Below, piece after piece: positions 53,581 through 60,873 of a stretch of 64,000 bases of DNA. The position numbers were made by a program, and so were the translations under genes. Origin of the DNA: Frankia alni ACN14a (lineage in GTDB: Bacteria > Actinomycetota > Actinomycetes > Frankiales > Frankiaceae); contig NC_008278.1 in NCBI RefSeq assembly GCF_000058485.1, positions 2,660,962 to 2,724,961 of the forward strand. Direction: 5' to 3'. The number at the start of each line of letters is the position of its first letter. Position 1 is the first letter of the stretch. Below the pieces are notes generated by a model. The model was not told the DNA's origin and made no database searches. It saw only the letters and a list, made by a program, of their open reading frames with translations.

Positions 53581-54214
53581 GGTGTGCGGGGTTCCTTTCG
53601 ATGACGAGGCTGTCCAGGCAGATCAGGGCGGTGGCGACGAGATCCGCGGGATCGGTGCTGGCCGAGGCGCACCAGGCGCGCACGGCGACCTGCACGGCGG
53701 CGAGGAACGCGAACGCGGCCAGCGAGGCGTCGAGGTCCGTGCGTCGCGGCTGTGGGCCGTCGTGGTCGTCGCCCTCGACGAACTCCAGCGCGAACCGGTC
53801 GCCCAGGGCGACGATCCGGTTCTGGACCGCCCCGGCGAGCGCGGAGGCGTTGCCGATCGGCAGCAGATGATCGGTGTAGTGCCGCAGCGACTCGCCGTCC
53901 GGGCTCATGATCGTCCAGGCGTCGAGGACCGCGGCGCGCAGGGCGGTGAGCGGCGGCTCGTCGGCCGGACGCCGGCGCAGGGCCGTCAGGGTGAGCTCGC
54001 CCATCTCGTCCAACGGCGCGAGGGCCACCTCTTCCTTGTTCGCGAAGTAGCGGAAGAAGGTGCGGACGGACACGTCGGCGCCGGCCGCGATCGCCTCGAC
54101 CGTGGTCGTGTCGTAGCCGTCCTCGTGGAACAGGGCGTGCGCCACGTCGATGATCGACTGGCGCGTGCGGCGCTTCTTGCGTTCCCGCAGGCTCTCTGCC
54201 TGCTTCTCGGACAT
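53573..54214 (-). CDS. TetR regulator coupled to shc
   Basis: 213 residues. HTH at about 16-60: RRTRQSIIDVAHALFHEDGYDTTTVEAIAAGADVSVRTFFRYFANKEEVALA. ATG at 54214 (MSEKQAES) is chosen; GTG at 54226 would add four residues. It ends inside the start of shc (8-base overlap), so it is cotranslated with the cyclase and may repress the whole unit. The inverted repeat 59 bp upstream is a candidate site. Confidence 0.9.
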   Translation of the reverse strand: MSEKQAESLRERKKRRTRQSIIDVAHALFHEDGYDTTTVEAIAAGADVSVRTFFRYFANKEEVALAPLDEMGELTLTALRRRPADEPPLTALRAAVLDAWTIMSPDGESLRHYTDHLLPIGNASALAGAVQNRIVALGDRFALEFVEGDDHDGPQPRRTDLDASLAAFAFLAAVQVAVRAWCASASTDPADLVATALICLDSLVIERNPAHRA

Positions 54215-54570
54215 CCCGCGCACCACCCGAAGACCTTGCTGGACTAAAGCGACATCCGGAACTTATGGCACGAACTGTCACTTGGCAAAGGGTGCCTACT
54301 GCGTCCGTGTGACAGTTGCCGGCTGTCGGCGCTCCCTCGGCGCCGCGAGGCGCGGCCGGCAGCGGGCGCCCTACGCCCCGGCGAGCCGGCGGGCAGGCAT
54401 GTGCGCAGGCGGATCGGGTACGCCGTCATGCATGCTGACCTGGGGTATTTCGCCGCTCAAGGCCCGATCGGACCGGAGTCGGGCGCCGTGGCCGGGCCTC
54501 CTGGCATAGGCCGCTTCCTGCGCGCTGTCCGCGCCGATCACCTGTACCCGCGTCGAGAGGACGAGCCCCA
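54215..54570. other. Divergent gap between tetR-shc and PAP2 genes
   Basis: No gene is supported. It holds a widely spaced inverted repeat (54273-54317) and must contain the promoters of both divergent units. Confidence 0.5.
54273..54317. promoter_or_regulatory. Inverted repeat AACTGTCAC-N27-GTGACAGTT
   Basis: Two perfect 9-base arms are 27 bases apart. The spacing suits either two separate half-sites bound by a TetR dimer pair or a hairpin in the leader RNA. Each arm contains TGTCAC/GTGACA, a palindrome-like core. Confidence 0.5.
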
Positions 54571-55137
54571 GTGTCATGCACCTCCACCAGGAACCCGCCC
54601 GATGGTGTGCCGACCCTGATCGACCGCGGCGTGCTGCGCGCCGTGGTCGCTTCCACCGGCAGGCGCGCGCCGGTCGTGGTCAGCTCCCTGAGTAACCACC
54701 AGAAGCCGTGGCTGGCCGCGACCGTGGTCCTGCTGGTGCTCGGTGAACGTCGGGCCGCGGCGCGCGGGCTGATGGCCGTCGCCGCCGCGGGGGCGGTCAA
54801 CGGAGTGCTCAAGAACCTGGTCGACCGGCGCCGCCCCCAGACGTCGGACTCCGCCGGTCGCGCCCCGTCCGGCGACCCTCCCCACAGCGCCTCGTTCCCG
54901 TCCGGCCACACCATCACGGCGGTCGCCTTCACCGCCGCGGTCACCGACGAGCTGCGCCACCCCCTGCTCGCCGCCGCCCTCGCGAGCATGGCCGCCGCCA
55001 TCGGACTCGCCCGGGTCGCGGCCGTCCGCCACTGGCCGACCGACATCGCCGGCAGCGTCGTGATCGGAGCCGTCGGTGGTCTCGCGACCCGGCGCCTCGT
55101 TCCCGCGTCGCGCGTTCCGCGTCCCCCGCTGCCTTGA
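54571..55137 (+). CDS. PAP2-family phosphatase
   Basis: 188 residues. The three phosphatase motifs are in order: KNLVDRRRP, ASFPSGHT and RVAAVRHWPTDI. Hydrophobic segments around them (LAATVVLLVLG, LMAVAAAGAVNGV, LLAAALASMAAAIGL, IAGSVVIGAVGGL) make it a membrane lipid phosphatase. In actinobacteria such enzymes act on lipid or polyprenyl phosphates. GTG start at 54571. It precedes tRNA-Leu. Confidence 0.88.
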   Translation: MSCTSTRNPPDGVPTLIDRGVLRAVVASTGRRAPVVVSSLSNHQKPWLAATVVLLVLGERRAAARGLMAVAAAGAVNGVLKNLVDRRRPQTSDSAGRAPSGDPPHSASFPSGHTITAVAFTAAVTDELRHPLLAAALASMAAAIGLARVAAVRHWPTDIAGSVVIGAVGGLATRRLVPASRVPRPPLP

Positions 55138-55225
55138 TCTGCCGGTGGTCGGGGGTAGCGACAGGCACCCGCTCTGACCGTGTAACATCGCAGACGTGCG
55201 CGGGTGAGACACCCCGCGACCACCT

Positions 55226-55310
55226 GTCCGGGTGGCGGAATGGCAGACGCGCTAGCTTGAGGTGCTAGTGCCCTTTATCGGGCGTGGGGGTTCAAGTCCC
55301 CCCTCGGACA
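55226..55310 (+). tRNA. tRNA-Leu (anticodon GAG)
   Basis: 85 bases form a full class II cloverleaf: acceptor arms GTCCGGG and CTCGGAC (with one G-T pair), anticodon arm CTAGC-TTGAGGT-GCTAG with anticodon GAG, a long variable arm TGCCCTTTATCGGGCG, and T-arm GGGGG-TTCAAGT-CCCCC. The discriminator is A and CCA is not encoded. TAACAT at 55183-55188 could be its -10 box. The mobile-element-rich part of the window begins just beyond it. Confidence 0.95.
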
Positions 55311-55395
55311 CTCTCGTTCGTACATGATCGCTTGAGGTTGGGTCTCGGCGATCACTCTGTGGGCTCCTGGCTGGTAGGTGAGCTGGAGTCCGAGC

Positions 55396-56221
55396 GACAC
55401 TGTTGCATTACGGGGAAGCTGAACATGCCAGCGGCTGGGGCGAGCGCCGGTCAAACGGCTGCGGCGAGTTCGGTGAACGCGGCTGCCAGTCGCAGCGGCG
55501 GGTGGGCGTCGATGGCGAGTTCATAGTGGCCGCGGCGGATGTTCTGGATCAGGGCGTGTCCGGCGCTGACGGTCTGGACCGAGCGCAGCCGTTTCAGCCC
55601 GCGCATAGGCCGCAGCCGTGCTTTCAACCGGCCGTGGTCGGCTTCGATCCGGTTGTTCTCCCGGGCGGCGTCGACGTGGCAGGCCTCCGGGAGCAGCTCG
55701 TCGAGGACCCGCGGGTAAACGGCGGCCTTGTCGGTGGTGACCTCGACCGGTCGACGGCCATGAGACAGCGCCCGGGTGAAGAAGCGGCGGGCGGCGGTTT
55801 GGTCGCGTCGTTCGCTGGCGAAGACGTCGATGACCTGTCCGTGCTGGTCAACGGCACGGTACAGGTAGGTCCAGCGGCCGGCGACCTTCACATACGTCTC
55901 ATCCACGAACCACCTGTCGTCCGGCCGATGCCGACACGGCCTGGCCGCCTCGGCAAGCAGGGGTACGAAGCGCTGCACCCACCGGTAGACAGTCACGTGA
56001 TCAACTTCGAGGCCGCGTTCCGCGAGCAGCTCCTCGACATCCCGGTACGACAACGCGAACCGCAGATACCACCGCACCGCCAGGACGATCGCCTCCGGCG
56101 GGAACCGGAACCCCGCGAACTCCGACACCGGAACCGGCGGACAGCCACGACGTCGACGCATCCCTCGATCATGACCGATCGACGGCCGCTGGACAGCGGA
56201 CTCCGCCGATGCAACAGAGCC
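55396..56221. mobile_element. IS6-family insertion sequence
   Basis: The 826-bp element is bounded by terminal repeats typical of IS6: GACACTGTTGCAT at the left and the complement of GGCTCTGTTGCAT at the right, sharing CTGTTGCAT. It encodes one DDE transposase on the minus strand. The 8 bases outside the two ends (GTCCGAGC and CGGATGGT) do not match, so no target duplication remains, which fits an IS6-mediated adjacent deletion or cointegrate. The right end sits inside the histidine kinase gene. Confidence 0.85.
55451..56161 (-). CDS. IS6-family DDE transposase
   Basis: 236 residues, full family length. RGCPPVPVSEFAGFRFPPEAIVLAVRWYLRFALSYRDVEELLAERGLEVDHVTVYRWVQRF opens it; the DDE residues appear in WFVDETYVKV, VTTDKAAVYP and NRIEADHGRLKARLRPMRGLKR. 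No disabling mutation is seen, so the element may still move. Confidence 0.93.
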   Translation of the reverse strand: MRRRRGCPPVPVSEFAGFRFPPEAIVLAVRWYLRFALSYRDVEELLAERGLEVDHVTVYRWVQRFVPLLAEAARPCRHRPDDRWFVDETYVKVAGRWTYLYRAVDQHGQVIDVFASERRDQTAARRFFTRALSHGRRPVEVTTDKAAVYPRVLDELLPEACHVDAARENNRIEADHGRLKARLRPMRGLKRLRSVQTVSAGHALIQNIRRGHYELAIDAHPPLRLAAAFTELAAAV

Positions 56222-58218
56222 CGGATGGTTGTTCCGGTGCCGGGGTCGGTGTGGACGGTCAGCGACCCGCCGAAGGCTTCGGCTCGGTCGGCGATGCCTC
56301 GCAGCCCGGGTCCACTGGGCTGAGCGCCGCCGATGCCGTCGTCGCGGACCTCGACGATCAGCTGCCCGTCTGGGGCTGAGACGTCCACGGCGATGGTGGT
56401 CGGGTGGGCGTGTTTGACCGCGTTCGCCATCGCCTCGCAGGCGATGAACCAGGCGGCTGCCTCCAGATCGGGCGGATATCGCCGGTCCGGAGCAGAGATC
56501 TTGATGGGTACGGGGGTGCGGGCGGCGACGTCGTCGAGCGCGGCGGCGAGCCCGCCGTCGGCGAGGACCGCGGGGTGCAGGCCGTTGGCCAGTTCGCGGA
56601 GCTCGACCACGGCGGCCTGCAGCTGATCGATGCCCGTACTGATGGCTTGGCGTAGCGAGGCTTCGTCGCCGCCCAACTGCACAGCTCGTAGCTGAAGGGC
56701 GAGTGCGAGCAGGCGTTGCTGCGCGCCGTCGTGCAGGTTGCGTTCGATGGTGCGGCGCTCGGCGAACTGGGCCGCGGCGATCCGGGTGCGGGACTGGCGT
56801 ACCTCGACGAGCTGGAGTGCGACCGCGGCGCGCAGGCCTGCGTTGTCGAGTTCGGCGGTCGCCGCCGTTGCCGCGGCGCGGACGAGGCCGGGTTGAGCCC
56901 TGCCACGGTCGAACGTCACCCGGGCGATGGGTCGGCCGCGCCGGTATACCTCGACGGCCGCCATAAAACTGTTGCCGGGGTTGGCTGGCTGTCCGTCTGC
57001 GCTGACCCATTGGCGACGGTCATCGACCAGGTAGGCCACCGCTAGCGTGGGGTCACCCAGTGCACGGCGCAACACCTCCTCAACGGCGACGTCGGGGTCG
57101 GGGTCCCGTAGATAGCGTCGGATCACCTGCAAGGTCTCGAACCGCCGCCGGCTAAACCGCCGGTCGACCCCTTCCTGGATCTTCCGGTAGGCCGGGGCGG
57201 TGACCGCGACAGCGGCGAGCGTCGCGAGCACCGCGGAGATCTGTGAACGCCCGGTCCGGCCGGCGAGCGACTGCCCGACGACGATCACGACCGTCGCGTA
57301 GGACGCCGCGAGCAGCCCGGAGACGAGCAGGTACGTGACGGCCCGGCTGAGGATCTCCTCGACGTCGTAGAGGTGGTACTGGCCGATCGCCAGCCCGGCA
57401 CCGATCGCCAGCAGGCCGATCAACGTCGCCGCGGCGAGGCCGGCGGCGGTGTTGTTGCCCGCGTACGAGGCGGCGAACGACGCAGCCATCAGCACCGGCA
57501 AGGGGACCGCGGCCACCGCCACCCACAGCAACTGGCGGCGCTCGACGTCTACGGATCGGCGGAACCGGACGATCAGCGACACCGCCGCCAGCACAACACC
57601 AGCTCCAGTCGCCAGCCCCAGGACCCTGCGAGCGACCAGCAACGGACCGAGCGGCCCACCGATCAGCAGCGGATTGGTGACTGACTGGAACGGGGGCTGC
57701 ATGGTCTCGGTGGTGACCAGACCCACGAGCAGCCACAGGCCGCCGGCGACCGCGGTCGCGAGCGCGATCCGTCCCCAACGGGCGGACAGCGGTCGGCCCG
57801 TCGGCGTCAGATGAAGAATGAGCGCGACGAGCACCAGCCATGGAATGAAACCGGCATCCGCGTAGATCGCCACCAGGTCCGCGGCGGGCAGACGACCCGG
57901 GCGGGCCACCGCGCCGTAGGCGGCATACCCCTGTGTCCCACCGGACAGCAGCAGGACGCCGCCCAGGGCGAGGAACAGCCAACCGACCGGATGGCGCGGG
58001 CGACGCAGCGCGAGAGCGACTCCGACCGTCGACGCGGTCGCCGCGACCAGCACAAACGGGATCTCTGCCCCGCCGGTGGTCGTCACGAGGTCGGGACGTC
58101 CCATGGCGCGCAGACGCTGATCCAGCCACACCAGCACACCGACGCCGGCCGGCAGCAGCAGCCACGCCGCCCCCGCGACAGCCACCGCGGTTCTCCGCCG
58201 CGCCAGCGTCATCTCCAT
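55993..58218 (-). CDS. NarL-type sensor histidine kinase, end replaced by IS6
   Basis: About 665 native residues: an N-terminal membrane block of roughly ten helices, a GAF-like region, then HisKA_3 with His496 in ERRTIERNLHDGAQQRLLALAL and HATPase_c (EAMANAVKHAHPTTI, RDDGIGGAQPSGPGLRGIADRAEAFGGSLTVHTDPGTGTTIR). At 56221 the IS begins, adding about 76 residues of IS-derived sequence until a stop at 55993. Only a few native residues are missing, so the kinase may work. Such kinases normally sit next to a LuxR-type regulator; none is here. ATG at 58212 is an alternative start. Confidence 0.85.
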   Translation of the reverse strand: MEMTLARRRTAVAVAGAAWLLLPAGVGVLVWLDQRLRAMGRPDLVTTTGGAEIPFVLVAATASTVGVALALRRPRHPVGWLFLALGGVLLLSGGTQGYAAYGAVARPGRLPAADLVAIYADAGFIPWLVLVALILHLTPTGRPLSARWGRIALATAVAGGLWLLVGLVTTETMQPPFQSVTNPLLIGGPLGPLLVARRVLGLATGAGVVLAAVSLIVRFRRSVDVERRQLLWVAVAAVPLPVLMAASFAASYAGNNTAAGLAAATLIGLLAIGAGLAIGQYHLYDVEEILSRAVTYLLVSGLLAASYATVVIVVGQSLAGRTGRSQISAVLATLAAVAVTAPAYRKIQEGVDRRFSRRRFETLQVIRRYLRDPDPDVAVEEVLRRALGDPTLAVAYLVDDRRQWVSADGQPANPGNSFMAAVEVYRRGRPIARVTFDRGRAQPGLVRAAATAATAELDNAGLRAAVALQLVEVRQSRTRIAAAQFAERRTIERNLHDGAQQRLLALALQLRAVQLGGDEASLRQAISTGIDQLQAAVVELRELANGLHPAVLADGGLAAALDDVAARTPVPIKISAPDRRYPPDLEAAAWFIACEAMANAVKHAHPTTIAVDVSAPDGQLIVEVRDDGIGGAQPSGPGLRGIADRAEAFGGSLTVHTDPGTGTTIRALLHRRSPLSSGRRSVMIEGCVDVVAVRRFRCRSSRGSGSRRRRSSWRCGGICGSRCRTGMSRSCSRNAASKLIT

Positions 58219-58245
58219 CCGTGAATGGTGACACCGCACCGGTCG

Positions 58246-58277
58246 TCTTTTCTTCCGGGAATACCCGGAAGAAAAGA
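58246..58277. promoter_or_regulatory. 32-bp perfect inverted repeat between kinase and membrane gene
   Basis: TCTTTTCTTCCGGG at 58246-58259 and its exact complement at 58264-58277 flank AATA, in the 141-bp gap between the divergent kinase and membrane-protein genes. It may be a two-component regulator site or a hairpin. It is the longest perfect operator-type repeat in the window. Confidence 0.7.
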
Positions 58278-58359
58278 TCCGGGCGTACTCCGACGCGCCC
58301 CACGGTCCGGATGCGACACCGTCGCGGCAACCGTTCCACCCGCCGAAAGGACGCCTCCG

Positions 58360-59046
58360 ATGACCCCATCCGCCCGTAGTGGCCCCACACCGCCCCCGGC
58401 CCTGCTGCTCTGCCTGGTCGCCGCACCCCTGGTCGCCCTGATCGCGCGACTTCTTTCCGCCCCCTGGGTGGACGATCCCGCGAACTTCCTCGCAGACGTC
58501 AGCGCCCACCCGACCCGCTCGGACGCCGGTGGTCTGCTCGCCATGCTCGCCGCGGCGCTCCTGATCCCAGCCGGCCTGACACTCGCGGCGGCCATCCGCC
58601 CACACAAGCCGAAACTGGCCGCAACCGGCGCCACGCTCACCGTCGTCGGCACGATCGCGCTCGCCGGTATCGCGACGGCCTCACTGATCGCCGGACAGAT
58701 CGCCCGGCAACCCCAACGGGCCGCGATGGTCGACCTGTGGGACCACTTCCACAACGCCAGCATCGGAAACGTCATCTTCTTCGCGCTCGTCGCCGGCGGC
58801 GTCGGTTACCTCCTGCTCGCCATCGGCCTCTACCGCGCCCGAGTCGCCCCGCTACCGGCCGCCGCCCTCACCGGCCTCGGCGGGGTCGGCATCATGCTCA
58901 CCGCCCCCGGCCCAGCCCGTCCAGTGATCATCGGTGTCGCGGTGCTCGCGCTCGTCGGCTTCACCTGGGTCGCCGCGGCATTCCGCCCCCGAACTGACCC
59001 CGACCACGCGCATCGCACCACTCCCGCAGCCAACACCGCCGCCTAA
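58360..59046 (+). CDS. Hypothetical membrane protein with six helices
   Basis: 228 residues. Hydrophobic segments: LLLCLVAAPLVALIARLL, GLLAMLAAALLIPAGLTLAAAI, GATLTVVGTIALAGIATASLIAG, NVIFFALVAGGVGYLLLAIGLY, ALTGLGGVGIMLTA and VIIGVAVLALVGFTWVAAAF. The repeated layout resembles DUF4386-like membrane proteins. ATG at 58360 follows AAAGGA. It is divergent from the kinase across the 32-bp palindrome, and may be the regulated target. Confidence 0.75.
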   Translation: MTPSARSGPTPPPALLLCLVAAPLVALIARLLSAPWVDDPANFLADVSAHPTRSDAGGLLAMLAAALLIPAGLTLAAAIRPHKPKLAATGATLTVVGTIALAGIATASLIAGQIARQPQRAAMVDLWDHFHNASIGNVIFFALVAGGVGYLLLAIGLYRARVAPLPAAALTGLGGVGIMLTAPGPARPVIIGVAVLALVGFTWVAAAFRPRTDPDHAHRTTPAANTAA

Positions 59047-59296
59047 CGGCCGCCGCCGCGCTGGCCCGCGCCTGTCCCACTATCCAGCCTGCCAATGGCC
59101 ATCTCCCAGCCGCGGCACCAATTCCACGACGAGCCCGGGAGGGGTCGTCCACCGACGGCCTCGCATTTCCCCGGGAGTCATCGCCGCCGCTCACCAGTGC
59201 GGCCGATCTCCGCAAGCCAGATCTCCACTCATGCCGTCACCGAGACAGACCTGGCAAACCAGGTCGAGCAGATGTCCTGACCGAAACGAGGACGCA

Positions 59297-59707
59297 GTGC
59301 CGGTCACAATCGGTTTCAATCACGTCGCCACGCTCACAGCCGATCTCGATAAGATCGTGAAGTTCTACACCGACGCACTCGGGGCCACGATGACGTCCGA
59401 GATGCAGGCTGTGGGAGACCACCCACGCATGGCCGTCGTCGACCTCGGTGAAGGTGCCGCGCTCAATGTCTTCGAGGTGCCGGCCGAAGCCATCATCGGC
59501 GACAGGCGCCAGAAAGGCGGGCGGGGCCCGATCGACCACTTCGCTCTCGCCGTCGACTCGCTGGAGACCCTCCAAGCCACTAGGGATCGGCTGCGCAGTC
59601 TGGGGGCTGACACCGGCGAGATCCAGCGGCTCGGATCCGAGTGGTCGCTGTTCTTCCGCGACCCGGACGGCATGGAGCTGGAAATCTGCTGCCATGCCGA
59701 TCAATGA
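59297..59707 (+). CDS. VOC (glyoxalase/bleomycin-resistance) family protein
   Basis: 136 residues. Two beta-alpha-beta-beta-beta modules: FNHVATLTADLDKIVKFYTDALGATMTSEM and IDHFALAVDSLETLQATRDRLRSLGADTGEIQRLGSEWSLFFRDPDGMELEICCH. Metal-site residues (His8, His82, Glu130 by position) are present, so a dioxygenase, isomerase or lyase role is possible. GTG at 59297 begins the first strand directly. The stop is close to the transposase remnant. Confidence 0.85.
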   Translation: MPVTIGFNHVATLTADLDKIVKFYTDALGATMTSEMQAVGDHPRMAVVDLGEGAALNVFEVPAEAIIGDRRQKGGRGPIDHFALAVDSLETLQATRDRLRSLGADTGEIQRLGSEWSLFFRDPDGMELEICCHADQ

Positions 59708-59743
59708 ACCGCTCGACCTGCAGCTGCCGGTCGAAGGTGGGGT

Positions 59744-59945
59744 GCGGGGTCAACACCGGCGCGGTGCAGGTCCGCCAGACGGTGGCGACCCCGACCGGGT
59801 AGCCCAGCCCGACGAGCTCGCCGTGGATCCGGCGGTGGCCCCAGGTCGGGTTCTCCTGCGCCAGGCGCAGGACCAGATCGCGGATCTCCCGGCGGATCAG
59901 TGGCCGTCCGGGCGACTTCCGCGGATAGGTCCATTTCCTGACCCA
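59744..59945 (-). pseudogene. N-terminal remnant of an integrase-core transposase
   Basis: Minus-strand frames read KSPGRPLIRREIRDLVLRLAQ, NPTWGHRRIHGELVGLGYPVGVATVW and, after a frameshift, RAGVDPAP. This is the stretch just before the catalytic core in IS3/IS481-like actinobacterial transposases. It ends at 59744, in a 21-base sequence that also opens the other remnant at 63413-63433. Confidence 0.75.
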
Positions 59946-59949
59946 GCGT

Positions 59950-60753
59950 CTACGCCACCATTGTGGCCAGTTGCCCCACCGACGCTTCGAGTTGGGCAGC
60001 GGAGACAAGCGGCAGACGCGGTACTTTTGCCGGGTGGGTGACCGCCGCCCAGTCGTAGGTGTGGGTCACCTCGGTGCGGCCGTCGTCGGTCGGGGTGAGC
60101 GTCCAGGTAAAGCGGTGACCGTCCGCGCGCTGACTCGGTCGGCCGGGCGCCCAGCCGATGACCCGGTTCTCGGTGAAGGTCACGACGTGGTTCTCGATCC
60201 GGTAGTCACCCTGCTCGTCGTTGTGCATCGCCATGACGAAGGTGTCGCCGACGGCGCCGATCGGGTCGAGGGTCTCGGCGCGGCGCAGGAAGCCGGTGGC
60301 GTCGAGCTCGGGGTGGCGGCGGGGGTCGCGGAGCACCGCGAAGATCCGGTCGGCCGGGGCGTCCAGCACCCGGGAGACGGTGGTGTGGGTCGGGCCGTTC
60401 ATGGTGACCGGGTCGGGGTAGAACCGGGCCCATGCGATCCGTCCGTCGCGGGTGGTGAGCACCACTGGGCCGCGCAGCACGACCGTCGCCCCGGTCGGGG
60501 CGGTGCCCCGCATCTCCCACTCCGACCACAGTTCGTCGCCGTTCTGGGCGTGGCGCAGGATCTCGGCCTGCAGGTCCGGCAGCCCGGCCAGGATCTTCCT
60601 CCAGTTCGCGGCGACATGGTCGGAGCCGATAAACCCCTCATGCGGCTTCAGCGGCCGCTCGGCCACGTAGTCGTCCGTGAAGCAGCTGGCGATCCGCTCC
60701 GGGACGTGGGAATTGATCGCCACTCGCAACGCTTCCAGGGCCTCGGGGACCAT
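59950..60753 (-). CDS. NTF2-like (SnoaL) and SRPBCC domain fusion
   Basis: 267 residues. Residues 1-120 are SnoaL/NTF2-like (EALEALRVAINSHVPERIASCFTDDYVAERPLKPHEGFIGSDHVAANWRKIL then ILRHAQNGDELWSEWEMRGT and ARFYPDPV). From about 125 an SRPBCC/START domain follows (VSRVLDAPADRIFAVLRDPRRHPELDATG, GDTFVMAMHN, YDWAAVTHP). Both bind hydrophobic small molecules; the fusion may be a cyclase or ligand carrier. It lies between two transposase remnants and is divergent from the STAND regulator. Confidence 0.85.
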   Translation of the reverse strand: MVPEALEALRVAINSHVPERIASCFTDDYVAERPLKPHEGFIGSDHVAANWRKILAGLPDLQAEILRHAQNGDELWSEWEMRGTAPTGATVVLRGPVVLTTRDGRIAWARFYPDPVTMNGPTHTTVSRVLDAPADRIFAVLRDPRRHPELDATGFLRRAETLDPIGAVGDTFVMAMHNDEQGDYRIENHVVTFTENRVIGWAPGRPSQRADGHRFTWTLTPTDDGRTEVTHTYDWAAVTHPAKVPRLPLVSAAQLEASVGQLATMVA

Positions 60754-60873
60754 GCCTTCGACTCCTCACTCGCCGGTTCGTCCTGTCACTGTCCATCGTG
60801 ATCATCGGGATGCGGCTCGACAACCGGACAACGCCCGGACACCGCCCCTACAGCGGCGGACATAATCGAGATC

